A DNA stretch of 64,000 nucleotides from Caballeronia peredens (GTDB taxonomy: Bacteria; Pseudomonadota; Gammaproteobacteria; Burkholderiales; Burkholderiaceae): contig FCOH02000002.1 of the NCBI GenBank assembly GCA_001544595.2, forward strand, positions 124,001 through 188,000, written 5' to 3'. Position numbers and translations under genes: made by a program. The notes below the pieces were generated by a model that did not search any database, had not been told where the DNA came from, and saw only the letters and a program-made list of their open reading frames with translations. Below, piece by piece: positions 43,056 to 50,816 of the stretch (within the stretch, counting starts at the first letter, position 1; each line of letters starts with the position of its first letter).

Positions 43056-44360
43056 TTACTCCAGCGCGATATCGCGCGTCTCCCGCATGCACAGCACGGC
43101 GATGAGACTGACCGCTGCCGCCGCCGACACATAGCCGCCGACCCACGTCAGCCCGCCGCGATTCGCGAGCAGTTGCGCGATGTACGGCGCCACCGACGCC
43201 CCGAGAATGCCGCCGAGGTTATACGCGACGCCCGCGCCCGTGTAGCGCACGTTGGTCGGGAAGAGTTCGGGCAGGAGCGCGCCCATCGGCGCGAAGGTGA
43301 CGCCCATCAGGAACAGCTCGATCGTGAGGAACAGCGCGACCTGAACGGTGTCGCCGCTGCCGAGGAGCGGGGCCATCGCGAAGCCGGACAGAATCGCGAG
43401 GAGGCAGCCGGCGATGAGCACCGGGCGGCGCCCGAAACGGTCGCTTGCGATCGCGGAGATCGGCGTGGCGATCGCCATGAACAGCACCGCGAAACACAAC
43501 AGCCCGAGAAATTTCTCGCGCGCGAAATGCAGCGTGGCGACGCCGTACGACAGCGAGAACACGGTCGAGATATAGAAGAGCGTGTAGCAGACGACCATCG
43601 CGAAGGCGCCGAGCAGCGTCGGCGCGAGATGGCTGCCGAGCAGCGTCGCGAAGGGCACCTTCACGCGCTCCTGACGATCGACTGCGGCGCGGAACGCCGG
43701 CGTCTCGGCGATCTTCAGGCGCACGTACAGGCCGAGCGCGACGAGCACCGCGCTCACGAGGAACGGCACGCGCCAGCCCCAACTGCGGAACTGTTCGTCG
43801 GAGAGTGAGAGCGCGAGGCCGAAGAAGAGGCCGTTCGACGCCAGAAAACCGATCGACGGCCCGAGCTGCGGAAACATGCCGAACAGCCCGCGCTTGCCGC
43901 GCGGCGCGTATTCGGTCGCGAGCAGCGCCGCGCCGCCCCATTCGCCGCCGAGGCCGATGCCTTGCCCGAAACGCAGGATGCACAGCAGGACCGGCGCGAG
44001 GCTGCCGATCGAATCGTAGCCGGGGACGAAGCCGATGAGCGTCGTCGAGACGCCCATCACCAGCAGCGAGGCGACGAGGGTCGACTTGCGGCCGATGCGG
44101 TCGCCGAAGTGGCCGAACAGGAACGAGCCGATCGGCCGGGCGAAGAATGCGATGCCGAACGTGACGAACGCGGAGAGCGCCTGCGCGGCGGGAGAGCCGT
44201 GCGGAAAGAACACCGGTCCGATGACGAGCGCGGCGGCTGTCGCGTAGACGTAGAAATCGTAGAACTCGATGGCGGTGCCGATGAAGCTCGCGAAAATCAC
44301 GCGAGAAGCGCTTTGTGATCCGTCGTCGGGCTTGGCGGAGGAAAGCGAGGATGAGGACAT
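43056..44360 (-). CDS. MFS transporter, metabolite:H+ symporter (MHS) family
   Basis: This 434-residue protein has twelve predicted transmembrane helices and MHS features: VIFASFIGTAIEFYDFYVYA at the start, PIGSFLFGHFGDRIGRKSTL and GLGGEWGGAALLATEYAPRG. MHS members import substrates such as proline/betaine, citrate, shikimate or alpha-ketoglutarate; the substrate here is not evident. It converges on the OpgC gene. Confidence 0.92.
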   Translation of the reverse strand: MSSSSLSSAKPDDGSQSASRVIFASFIGTAIEFYDFYVYATAAALVIGPVFFPHGSPAAQALSAFVTFGIAFFARPIGSFLFGHFGDRIGRKSTLVASLLVMGVSTTLIGFVPGYDSIGSLAPVLLCILRFGQGIGLGGEWGGAALLATEYAPRGKRGLFGMFPQLGPSIGFLASNGLFFGLALSLSDEQFRSWGWRVPFLVSAVLVALGLYVRLKIAETPAFRAAVDRQERVKVPFATLLGSHLAPTLLGAFAMVVCYTLFYISTVFSLSYGVATLHFAREKFLGLLCFAVLFMAIATPISAIASDRFGRRPVLIAGCLLAILSGFAMAPLLGSGDTVQVALFLTIELFLMGVTFAPMGALLPELFPTNVRYTGAGVAYNLGGILGASVAPYIAQLLANRGGLTWVGGYVSAAAAVSLIAVLCMRETRDIALE

Positions 44361-44692
44361 GGTGTCTCCGTTGTCGTGTTGCGTCGTGCTGTTCGTCGTG
44401 CCGGGCTATGGCGAAGCATTGTCGCGCGCATCGCGGGACACAGTGCGATGCAAGCGCGTCGGCTTTCTGTAGGAATAGCGGCGGATGTCGTGCGATGGCC
44501 GGGCGGCGGGCGCGAGTAGCGCGGGAATCGCGGCGCAGCGTGCTGCGCTCAGGCGCTTCGCGCGGCGCGCGGGGTGGGCGCGAGGCGAAGGCCACGCCGG
44601 AAGCGGGTCCGACAGGGGTGCGAAAAATTATAACGATCGTGCGCGGCGAGCGCCAATCGGCTCGATGCTTCCGCCGGTTTGTCGGCCGATGC
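44361..44692. other. Intergenic region, no gene seen
   Basis: 332 GC-rich bases separate the transporter from the next minus-strand gene. ATTATAACGAT near 44626-44636 is the only AT-rich patch and could be part of a promoter. No gene is supported. Confidence 0.4.
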
Positions 44693-45172
44693 TCAGTCGA
44701 TGGTCGTCGCCTGTGGCGAATGCGATGTCTGAAGCTGGAACTGGCCGTTGTCGTTGAACATCCAGCCTTCGAAGAGTTCGATCTGGCCGTGGCCGTTGAG
44801 CAGCCGCGCGGGCGGCGCGGGCAGCGGCGACGCGCGGCGCAGCGAGGCGAGGGCGGTGGCTTCGGCTTCGTCGTCGCCGTTGGTGCGATACACGGACGAT
44901 TCGATGAGCCGCCCGTTGCGGTCGACGGTGAACGACACGAGGACGAACGAGCGCAGCATCGCCTGCGGCGTGCCCTGGAGCACGAGCGACGGATTGCGCT
45001 CGAAGATGCGCTGCGCGATGCGTTTCTTGTACTCGTCGAGCGTCGGCCCGGGCGGGGCGGGCGTAGCGGCCGTGCGCGCCGCCACGACGCTCGGCGGCGG
45101 CGTGATGGTGCAGGCAGCCATCGCGAGCGTGGCGGATGCGCCGAGGATCGCGTAAATGACGGAGCGTTGCAT
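44693..45172 (-). CDS. Lipoprotein with TonB/TolA C-terminal-like domain
   Basis: This 159-residue protein has a lipoprotein signal (TLAMAACTITPP, lipid cysteine near residue 21), a Pro/Ala linker and a TonB C-terminal-like fold. The pattern SFVLVSFTVDRNGRLIESSVYR followed by EAEATALASLRRASPLPAPP is characteristic of the energy-transducer family. The normal N-terminal transmembrane anchor is replaced by the lipid anchor. It probably works at the inner face of the outer membrane; the partner is unknown. Confidence 0.8.
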   Translation of the reverse strand: MQRSVIYAILGASATLAMAACTITPPPSVVAARTAATPAPPGPTLDEYKKRIAQRIFERNPSLVLQGTPQAMLRSFVLVSFTVDRNGRLIESSVYRTNGDDEAEATALASLRRASPLPAPPARLLNGHGQIELFEGWMFNDNGQFQLQTSHSPQATTID

Positions 45173-45284
45173 GAGCCGGGGATCGAAGAAGGCGTTACTT
45201 CAATGGTAGTTCGTGCCGCGCATTTGCGGGCGCGGGATTTGCTGCTGTCTCCCTTATCCGAGAGTCATACAGGAGGAGGGAATC

Positions 45285-45443
45285 ATGAACGGCGATACGA
45301 ACCGCATCGACAGCGACAAGCCCACCGAACACAGCGATAACGAGAAGAGCAAATTGCCCGAACGCGAGGATGAGAACCGCAAGCAGGGACCGAACGATCG
45401 GCCCGGCAAGCAATCGGGAGAGGGCGAGGCGCCTGTCGGTTGA
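45285..45443 (+). CDS. Small hydrophilic protein, probably disordered (52 residues)
   Basis: An excellent ribosome binding site (AGGAGGAGGG) precedes the ATG at 45285. The product MNGDTNRIDSDKPTEHSDNE... is almost devoid of hydrophobic residues, rich in Asp, Glu, Lys, Asn and Pro, and ends GEGEAPVG. Such proteins are widespread in Burkholderia genomes without known function; a stress-related role is only a guess. Confidence 0.65.
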   Translation: MNGDTNRIDSDKPTEHSDNEKSKLPEREDENRKQGPNDRPGKQSGEGEAPVG

Positions 45444-45532
45444 AAGCGCGGTTGAAGCACGTGCTGAAGTGCGGCGCCGGCCGCGTGGTGCTAAGGTAAA
45501 GAGGGGATGTCCCCGCTATTCGGGAGAACGCC

Positions 45533-45709
45533 ATGTCACGCAAACACCATCCGTCGCCATCGGGCGCGCCCGCCCGGCAAGCGCAACCGCAACCGGCTTC
45601 GGCTGCACATTCGAAAGGCGAGTCGAAACGGAATGCGCCCGGTCAGGATGCGGCTCAGGCGGAGCCGGTTCCGCATGTCCGTCCGCCCGTCAGATCCGAC
45701 GACAACTGA
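45533..45709 (+). CDS. Small Pro/Ala/Gln-rich protein (58 residues)
   Basis: GGGAGAACGCC precedes the ATG at 45533. The product starts MSRKHHPSPSGAPARQAQPQ and ends VRPPVRSDDN. It is low complexity and probably unstructured. It lies in the same direction as, and 89 bases after, the preceding small hydrophilic protein gene. Confidence 0.5.
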   Translation: MSRKHHPSPSGAPARQAQPQPASAAHSKGESKRNAPGQDAAQAEPVPHVRPPVRSDDN

Positions 45710-45747
45710 GGCAAAGACGGCGCTTGCCGGCGCCGCCTCATCTCGAC

Positions 45748-46065
45748 TCAGTCGTTGTACGGCTTGACCAGTTCGGCGCAGTGGATCGGCGCCGTGGCTC
45801 TGACCGTGCCCGTGTCGGCCGCGCGAGTTTCGACGCAGCGATACACGCTGTTCGTTTTCTGGACGATGAAAGTGTCCTCCGGCAAGCCGGTGCTGCGGGC
45901 GGTGACGCTCGTCACCGCGACGATGCTGTAGCCGTTCTGAATCAGATCGAAGAGCGTCGTCTCCGACGCGCGCCATTGTGCGTTGGGTTGAGGCTGGGCA
46001 TGCGCCGGCAGGCTGGCGGCGGCGACACAGCCGAAGAGGATGGGCATGATGCGGCCTGACTTCAT
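45748..46065 (-). CDS. Small exported protein of unknown function
   Basis: This 105-residue protein has a signal peptide ending at ASLPAHA-QP (about residue 23). The mature part includes TTLFDLIQNGYSIVAVTSV and two cysteines (VYRCVETR, APIHCAELV) that could form a disulfide. I do not recognise the family name, but the pattern is of a small periplasmic protein. It is the last clearly backbone-like gene before the toxin island. Confidence 0.7.
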   Translation of the reverse strand: MKSGRIMPILFGCVAAASLPAHAQPQPNAQWRASETTLFDLIQNGYSIVAVTSVTARSTGLPEDTFIVQKTNSVYRCVETRAADTGTVRATAPIHCAELVKPYND

Positions 46066-46446
46066 GGGCGGTTCTCCGCGTGGTTATCGATGAGGGCGGT
46101 TAGATGGCGTGGCGGGCGTCGCGTTCATATTGGATGACGATGGGACAGGTTGGTTTGCGTTTTAGTCAACGATTCTGAGCCGCCCGGTCTGAGCGCTCGA
46201 CGTTCGTCCTTGCATGATTTCGGCGATTTCAACGCCGCGCGTAATTTTGCTTCCACCGGCGCGTCATTCGCTACGAAATTCGACATGTATGTTGATTCAG
46301 AGGCTATGAATCGCGGCCAATAAAATCGCGTCTACGTTCGTCTAGAGGAATGGCGACGTGGCGAATCGTAATAAATTGATTTGTTCTTGCGAAGTCCGAA
46401 GCACCGCCCTTTAGGATCAGCGATCCTGCTCTGAAAAGGCGGTGAC
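46066..46446. other. AT-richer intergenic region at the start of the toxin island
   Basis: 381 bases without a supported gene. Base composition is visibly more AT-rich than the chromosome to the left. It contains AATCGTAATAAAT (about 46364-46376), which recurs upstream of the second toxin gene at about 48546-48558, so the duplicated unit seems to include the promoter region. Confidence 0.55.
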
Positions 46447-47412
46447 ATGTCGTTTCCCGAATGGGGATACTCATATAACGCGCTCTATGTGCCGTTGTCC
46501 GGAGGCTGGCATTGCGCATTGATGCCGATTCGTGAAGTGCCGAACGTAGATCGCGAATGGCGCCTGTCCTTCGAAGAGCGCAAGCAGAAAAAGAGAGAGC
46601 GGCAGGAGCAGATCGAGAAAGATCGGCAAGACTTCGAGCGGCTATTTGAGCTTCGCATGGATCGCCGTGAAGCGGCTGGCTCTACGGAATTCAAACAATA
46701 CGTCGAGTTCATCAACCGTCACTTGCGGGCATCGAGTTGGGACTTGCGCGATGGCGAAGGTGTCACCCGCGTGCTGCGCGATGCAGTTCGCGACAAACTC
46801 GTCATTCCGGTGATCGCCAGGAACTGGCACGGCGGACCCCGCGTTTTCAGACGCTACGCGCCACAAGATGGTTGGCGGACTACCGGCGGCAGTACCCCGG
46901 CCGCAAGCGAAGTTCTTGGCTGGCGCGAATTCGCGGCGCTCAAGAAGGCCAACGGCGAGACGGGTTTCGGTTCCCACTTGATTGATTCCGACGTGAGCGC
47001 CGTGAGCAATCTCGCATCACGATCGAGCGGTGCGGTCAGCGGCGATAGTGGCAGCAAATTCGATTGGTCGAGCGTCATCGACGCTGCGGGCGGCGCGCTC
47101 GCGGGTGCTACGCTCGTCGAGTCCGACCGGGGCAGCGGTGGTGATTCGATGCTCACGAGCGTTGTAGACGCAGACAACAGCCTGCTCAATGATGCGCAGC
47201 CGTTTGATTATCAGTCGAATTCGTTGGGCGATGTGGTGACTAGATTAGCTGCGCGCGGCGTCAGCGAAGCGAAGGAAGCTGAGTGCTTTGCAGACTACGA
47301 AATCGATATGGAGATGTGCTCCGCCGCGAGCGCAATGTATCAGAGTCCCGCTTACTATCTCGAATGCAAAGCGCGCGCCTTTCAAAGGTACCAACAATGC
47401 AGAGGTTATTAA
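46447..47412 (+). CDS. Polymorphic-toxin-like protein A (shared N-terminal region, cysteine-rich C-terminus)
   Basis: This 321-residue protein has three parts. Residues 1-150 are a conserved module starting MSFPEWGYSYNALYVPL, with a charged coiled-coil stretch (KQKKRERQEQIEKDRQDFER) and the motif IPVIARNWHGG. A Gly/Ser/Ala-rich middle ends at DAQPFDYQ (residues 249-256). The last 65 residues carry four cysteines in the pattern ECFADYE..MCSAAS..ECKARAFQRYQQC. The first two parts closely match the protein at 48630-49628; the third does not. No signal peptide is seen. I infer an effector with a swappable C-terminal domain; the activity is unknown. A possible immunity gene starts 2 nt later. Confidence 0.7.
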   Translation: MSFPEWGYSYNALYVPLSGGWHCALMPIREVPNVDREWRLSFEERKQKKRERQEQIEKDRQDFERLFELRMDRREAAGSTEFKQYVEFINRHLRASSWDLRDGEGVTRVLRDAVRDKLVIPVIARNWHGGPRVFRRYAPQDGWRTTGGSTPAASEVLGWREFAALKKANGETGFGSHLIDSDVSAVSNLASRSSGAVSGDSGSKFDWSSVIDAAGGALAGATLVESDRGSGGDSMLTSVVDADNSLLNDAQPFDYQSNSLGDVVTRLAARGVSEAKEAECFADYEIDMEMCSAASAMYQSPAYYLECKARAFQRYQQCRGY

Positions 47413-47413
47413 A

Positions 47414-47713
47414 ATGATCAAACCGCCGCGAGCAGCGATTTTTTTCTACGATGAACATTCGCAACAGTTCAAAATCTGCAACGTGCAGCGTTCTCAAGTT
47501 CAGGGATTGATCGATCGAGCGATGCCCATGCCCGTGCCACTTGAAGGGCAGAACACTCCGAATGCCGCGATTACCGATGAGGATGCGCGCAGGTTGGGCG
47601 GAATGTTGATGCTGATGCAGGGAGGCACGAACCCCGACCTGCGCGAGCGCTTTAAGTTCGCCACAGAACGACCGATGAATTGGGAATCCACTAAGCGCCC
47701 CGACGAAGATTGA
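47414..47713 (+). CDS. Candidate immunity protein for toxin-like protein A
   Basis: This protein of 99 residues starts MIKPPRAAIFFYDEHSQQF; its ATG comes one base after the toxin A stop codon, indicating translational coupling. The middle contains QGLIDRAMPMPVPLEGQNTP and a helix DEDARRLGGMLMLMQ. There is no signal peptide and no recognised domain. The immunity role is inferred only from position, size and lack of similarity to the gene in the equivalent place behind toxin B. Confidence 0.6.
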   Translation: MIKPPRAAIFFYDEHSQQFKICNVQRSQVQGLIDRAMPMPVPLEGQNTPNAAITDEDARRLGGMLMLMQGGTNPDLRERFKFATERPMNWESTKRPDED

Positions 47714-47769
47714 GATCTCGGATTCAGACAGACGATGCCAGCACGATTTCTGTGCGAAGCCGACTCGGC

Positions 47770-48520
47770 GGGAGCAGCTGAACGCGATCACGCCCACGGA
47801 CTGCGCAGACGTATTGCACCCTATACGGCCTGACAAGCAGGAAACGGTCGCCCGTACTCGCCAGCGATGCACGCGATCTTGCAGTGGGCTTGGGCGCATG
47901 GTCCTAGCGCGGCAAATCCGGTTACGGTTGTCGATCACATTTCGCCCAAACAGGCTGGCAAGAAAGAACGCCAGCCCGCAATGCCGCGGCGCGCCGTGTC
48001 CGTGTTCGTGAAAAATCATGTTGCCGAATTCAAGCATGGCGAGGCCGCACGCGCCGCGCCGTTTTTCTTGATTCTGACCGCGACGCGCGCAGCGGTGAAG
48101 TACGCGATGCGACGGGAGGAGTTCGACCCGGCGAACGGACTCTGGATCATCCCCACCGACCGGATGAAAGCTAAGGAGGCGCATCGAGTCGAGTTCTCCG
48201 CGCCCGCGCTGGCACTGATAGTGACATTGAGGAAACCGAATCTATACGAGGTGCTTGTTTTCCCCGTCGCCGAGCGAAAAGATTCTCAGCGACATGATTC
48301 TCACGTCCCTTTTGCGCTGCGTCGAAGCAAAGAGCGACACGTCCGGACGCGTCGCGACAGCGCACGGATTTCGCAGCAGTTTCGGCGATTGGGCCAGCGA
48401 AAACGGTTGTCGTCGCGACCGCTACCGAGCGGGAACTCGCGCATACTGTGGCCAACAAGGTCGAAGCGGCTTATCGCCGCACAGATTGCATGAGCAGCGC
48501 CGCCTGCTCATGCATGCATG
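47770..48520 (+). pseudogene. P4-type tyrosine integrase, frameshifted remnant
   Basis: Pieces of a P4-family integrase can be read in at least three frames. A first piece resembles the linker region (AITPTDCADVLHPIRPDKQE). The second (from about 47867) contains ILQWAWAHGPSAANP, FFLILTATRAAVKYAMRREE and LWIIPTDRMKAKEAHRVEFS. The third (from about 48255) holds LSDMILTSLLRCVE and the catalytic HGFRSSFGDWASENG box, ending with a frame change into ANKVEAAYRRTD-like sequence. The nucleophile region is disrupted, so it is inactive. It lies between the two toxin cassettes, pointing to an earlier island integration. Confidence 0.85.
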
Positions 48521-48629
48521 ATCTGAGCGGATAACTCGCTTTTTTAATCGTAATAAATCGGTGTACCTCCTCGAACAGAGAATTGCCGGCGATTACGATC
48601 AGCACTCCTGTTCAAATCAAGGAGAAGGC

Positions 48630-49628
48630 ATGTCGTTTCCTGAATGGGGATACTCCTATAACGCCCTATACGTTCCATTGACAGGAGGCTGGCAATGCGC
48701 ATTGTTACCGGCCCGCGAACTGTCAGCGGTTGATCGCGGATGGCAGTTATCCTACGAAGAACGCAAGCAGAAGAAAAAAGAACGACAGGAGCAGATCGAT
48801 CAGGACAAGCAGGATTTTGACCGCCTATTCAGACTGCGCATTGACGCGCGAGGCGCGCGCTTTTGTTCCGAGTTCCGCGAATATGTGGCGTTCGTCAATC
48901 GTCACTTGCGCGTTTCGAGTTGGGACTTGTTGGATGGTGAAGGCGTCACGCGAGCGCTGCCCGATGCAGTTCGTGACGAACATATCATTCCGGTGATTGC
49001 CCGGAACTGGCACGGCGGACAGCGTGTGTTTAGACGTTACGCTGCGCAACGATGGCCGAGCGACGGCGGCGGTGTTTCCTTCGGAACCAACGTCGGCGGG
49101 GCGAATGTGCCAGCGGGTCGATTCACAGGCCCGTTTGCTGCCGCTATGAATGCCGCGGACGCCGTAATGAATAGCAAGCTCGCCGGCAGCAGTCGCACTT
49201 TTAGCAGCGCGGGAGCCAGCGGTGGCGGTCGTGGCGGCTTCGATTGGCTCGGCGCGGTGAAGACGGCGGAAGCGGTGGGCGGCGCGGTTGCCGGAGCTGC
49301 ATTCGGCGACTCGATGCTCCAGAGCTTCAGCGCGTCGGACGGCAATGGCTCGTTGCTTGGCGATGCGCAGCCTTTCGAGTATCAGCCGGACATTCCAGAC
49401 GGCGATGTGCTCGACTTTGCGAAGACACCGAACGCTGGCGAACCGGGAACTTGGTATACCAATCCCGGCAGTGGGCAAATGCGCTTATATGGCGATACCG
49501 GTGCGCCAGTGGTCGATCTCGATTTTGATCATGTACATAACGGTCTTCGTCCGCACGCACATAATTGGAATAATGGAGTGCGAGACGGTGGCAATGATGT
49601 TGTCCCGTTCAGTCCTTGGAGTCTTTGA
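48630..49628 (+). CDS. Polymorphic-toxin-like protein B (shared N-terminal region, HxH-type C-terminal toxin domain)
   Basis: This 332-residue paralogue begins MSFPEWGYSYNALYVPLTGG after a strong AAGGAGAAGGC ribosome binding site. Its first 150 residues and Gly-rich middle, ending DAQPFEYQ (residues 245-252), closely follow protein A. The last 80 residues differ: they hold TWYTNPGSGQMRLYGDTGAP and DLDFDHVHNGLRPHAHNW, a pattern I recognise from C-terminal ends of Rhs/contact-dependent polymorphic toxins (NPGSGQ..YG..G.P..D.D.DH.H). The conserved Asp/His set suggests a metal-dependent nuclease-like activity, but this is inference. The immunity candidate starts one base after the stop. Confidence 0.75.
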   Translation: MSFPEWGYSYNALYVPLTGGWQCALLPARELSAVDRGWQLSYEERKQKKKERQEQIDQDKQDFDRLFRLRIDARGARFCSEFREYVAFVNRHLRVSSWDLLDGEGVTRALPDAVRDEHIIPVIARNWHGGQRVFRRYAAQRWPSDGGGVSFGTNVGGANVPAGRFTGPFAAAMNAADAVMNSKLAGSSRTFSSAGASGGGRGGFDWLGAVKTAEAVGGAVAGAAFGDSMLQSFSASDGNGSLLGDAQPFEYQPDIPDGDVLDFAKTPNAGEPGTWYTNPGSGQMRLYGDTGAPVVDLDFDHVHNGLRPHAHNWNNGVRDGGNDVVPFSPWSL

Positions 49629-49629
49629 G

Positions 49630-50004
49630 ATGGAATCAAATTCAGATGCTATTGCTCGATATCATTCATTTCATGACTGGTATTTATGCGGCCTTTCAGC
49701 AGATATGTTTGGTGAAATAGTCGAATTAAATCTGATGTTTGACGATCGGAAAGTTCGCGCTCGCGTGCTATTTAAGGGTGCGACTCGATGCTTGATGAAC
49801 GAGTTTTTGATTCAAAACATTATTTATTCTATGGATGTGCTTTCAGATTACGAGTCCGACAAATATAAACAGGTTCGTCAAGCATTGGACAATTCATATC
49901 CGTGGGGTAGGGACAAAGCGCCGAAGCCAATTGCCTCCGTAAGCGCAACTATTGGTGCTGAGCTACTCATCGAATTCGATTCGCTTGAAGTACTCTCAGA
50001 ATAG
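49630..50004 (+). CDS. Candidate immunity protein for toxin-like protein B
   Basis: This 124-residue protein starts MESNSDAIARYHSFHDWYLC one base after the toxin B stop. Base composition is clearly AT-richer than its neighbours, a common sign of recently acquired immunity genes. The sequence alternates strands and helices (EIVELNLMFDDRKVRARVLF, FLIQNIIYSMDVLSDYES) and is acidic. This resembles small immunity proteins paired with nuclease toxins. No family name is claimed; position and composition are the evidence. Confidence 0.68.
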   Translation: MESNSDAIARYHSFHDWYLCGLSADMFGEIVELNLMFDDRKVRARVLFKGATRCLMNEFLIQNIIYSMDVLSDYESDKYKQVRQALDNSYPWGRDKAPKPIASVSATIGAELLIEFDSLEVLSE

Positions 50005-50314
50005 GAACGAGGGCACGAATTTCGACAATGGCGTGAAATTTCTTTGAAGTCCGGCGCGTGGGTGCGCCGGGATCTAGCCGGGAGGGTCCGTTAGCGATTA
50101 GGACCCGCGCCACCCGCGCAATGCGGGCCGTGGCGTGTGCATTACAAATTGTTCGTGATCCAGAGCTTTTTGAGAATAATCCAAAAGTACTGAGCGGTAG
50201 TATGTCAAATTGCAACGTTGAACAGACGCACGATGAACCATGCAACGTCAACGCGTTCGACTTCCAGCAGAATTTCCAGTCCGTTGATGGGCCAACTGAT
50301 GAGCCAGAAACGAC

Positions 50315-50349
50315 AAGGCCCCGTAAGTCATCGACTTACGGGGCCTTTT
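50315..50349. terminator. Rho-independent terminator at the island/element border
   Basis: A perfect 15-bp stem (AAGGCCCCGTAAGTC / GACTTACGGGGCCTT) with a 3-base loop is followed by TT on the plus strand. It can end the toxin B/immunity transcript; on the minus strand it sits just downstream of a tRNA-like 3' end, as a native tRNA terminator would. The remainder of the 442-base gap 50005-50446 shows no supported gene. Confidence 0.85.
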
Positions 50350-50356
50350 AATCTTC

Positions 50357-50370
50357 TGGCGGAGGCGGTG
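50357..50370 (-). other. Displaced tRNA 3' end, probable attachment-site core
   Basis: Read on the minus strand the sequence is CACCGCCTCCGCCA, the form of a tRNA 3' end (T-stem end, acceptor strand, discriminator G, CCA). It is followed by a hairpin terminator, as after an intact tRNA gene. The T-loop expected further 5' (GGTTCGAATC) is missing. This fits the core left at one end of an element that integrated in a tRNA gene; the complete tRNA should be at the other end, beyond the window. Confidence 0.55.
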
Positions 50371-50419
50371 TCCGCAGAAGACGACCGCCCAGAAAGGCTC
50401 ACCGTGACATGTTGGACTT

Positions 50420-50440
50420 CAGTCCACCATCCAGTCCACC
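50420..50440. repeat. Short direct repeat beside the putative att core
   Basis: CAGTCCACC occurs at 50420-50428 and again at 50432-50440, about 50 bases inside the proposed element end. It could be arm-type integrase binding sites. Confidence 0.35.
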
Positions 50441-50446
50441 AAAAAG

Positions 50447-50755
50447 CTACTCGCCGTATCGATGCTGAATGCCATTCAGCACATAGGCCAGCAGGAGGCA
50501 GTAGCCGTTGTGCTCGACAACGAGCTTACGACGAGCGTCGACGGCATTGGCTGTTCGTTGCCATTCTTCTATCAGCTCGGATTTATCTTTGGCGTTCAGC
50601 GAACTCAGATCGATGCGTTCGATGTTTCGCTTGAGAAAGTCAAACACGGTCCCGGCCTCAATTTCGGCATACATATCATCGAGACTGACTCGTTTTCCTG
50701 AATCGACCGCGCCATTCAGGTAGAAAGCGAGAAGCGTAAGCGAGGTGATGTGCAT
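50447..50755 (-). CDS. Hypothetical protein of the phage-like element
   Basis: This 102-residue protein (MHITSLTLLAFYLNGAVDSG...) is mostly helical, with a region LSSLNAKDKSELIEEWQRTANAVDARRKLVVEHN. I do not recognise it. A ribosome binding site (GGAAGAAAAG) precedes the ATG. It lies at the extreme left of the element, a usual location for accessory or lysogenic-conversion genes. Confidence 0.6.
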   Translation of the reverse strand: MHITSLTLLAFYLNGAVDSGKRVSLDDMYAEIEAGTVFDFLKRNIERIDLSSLNAKDKSELIEEWQRTANAVDARRKLVVEHNGYCLLLAYVLNGIQHRYGE

Positions 50756-50816
50756 CTTTTCTTCCGTATGGGGTTAGTTTTTTAAGTTTGCGTGGATCTG
50801 GAGCGCCGAGACTGCC

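Noticed and set aside
50058..50634. Two overlapping plus-strand open frames across the terminator and att region
   Set aside because: They run through a strong hairpin and the tRNA-like remnant and have no ribosome binding site or domain.
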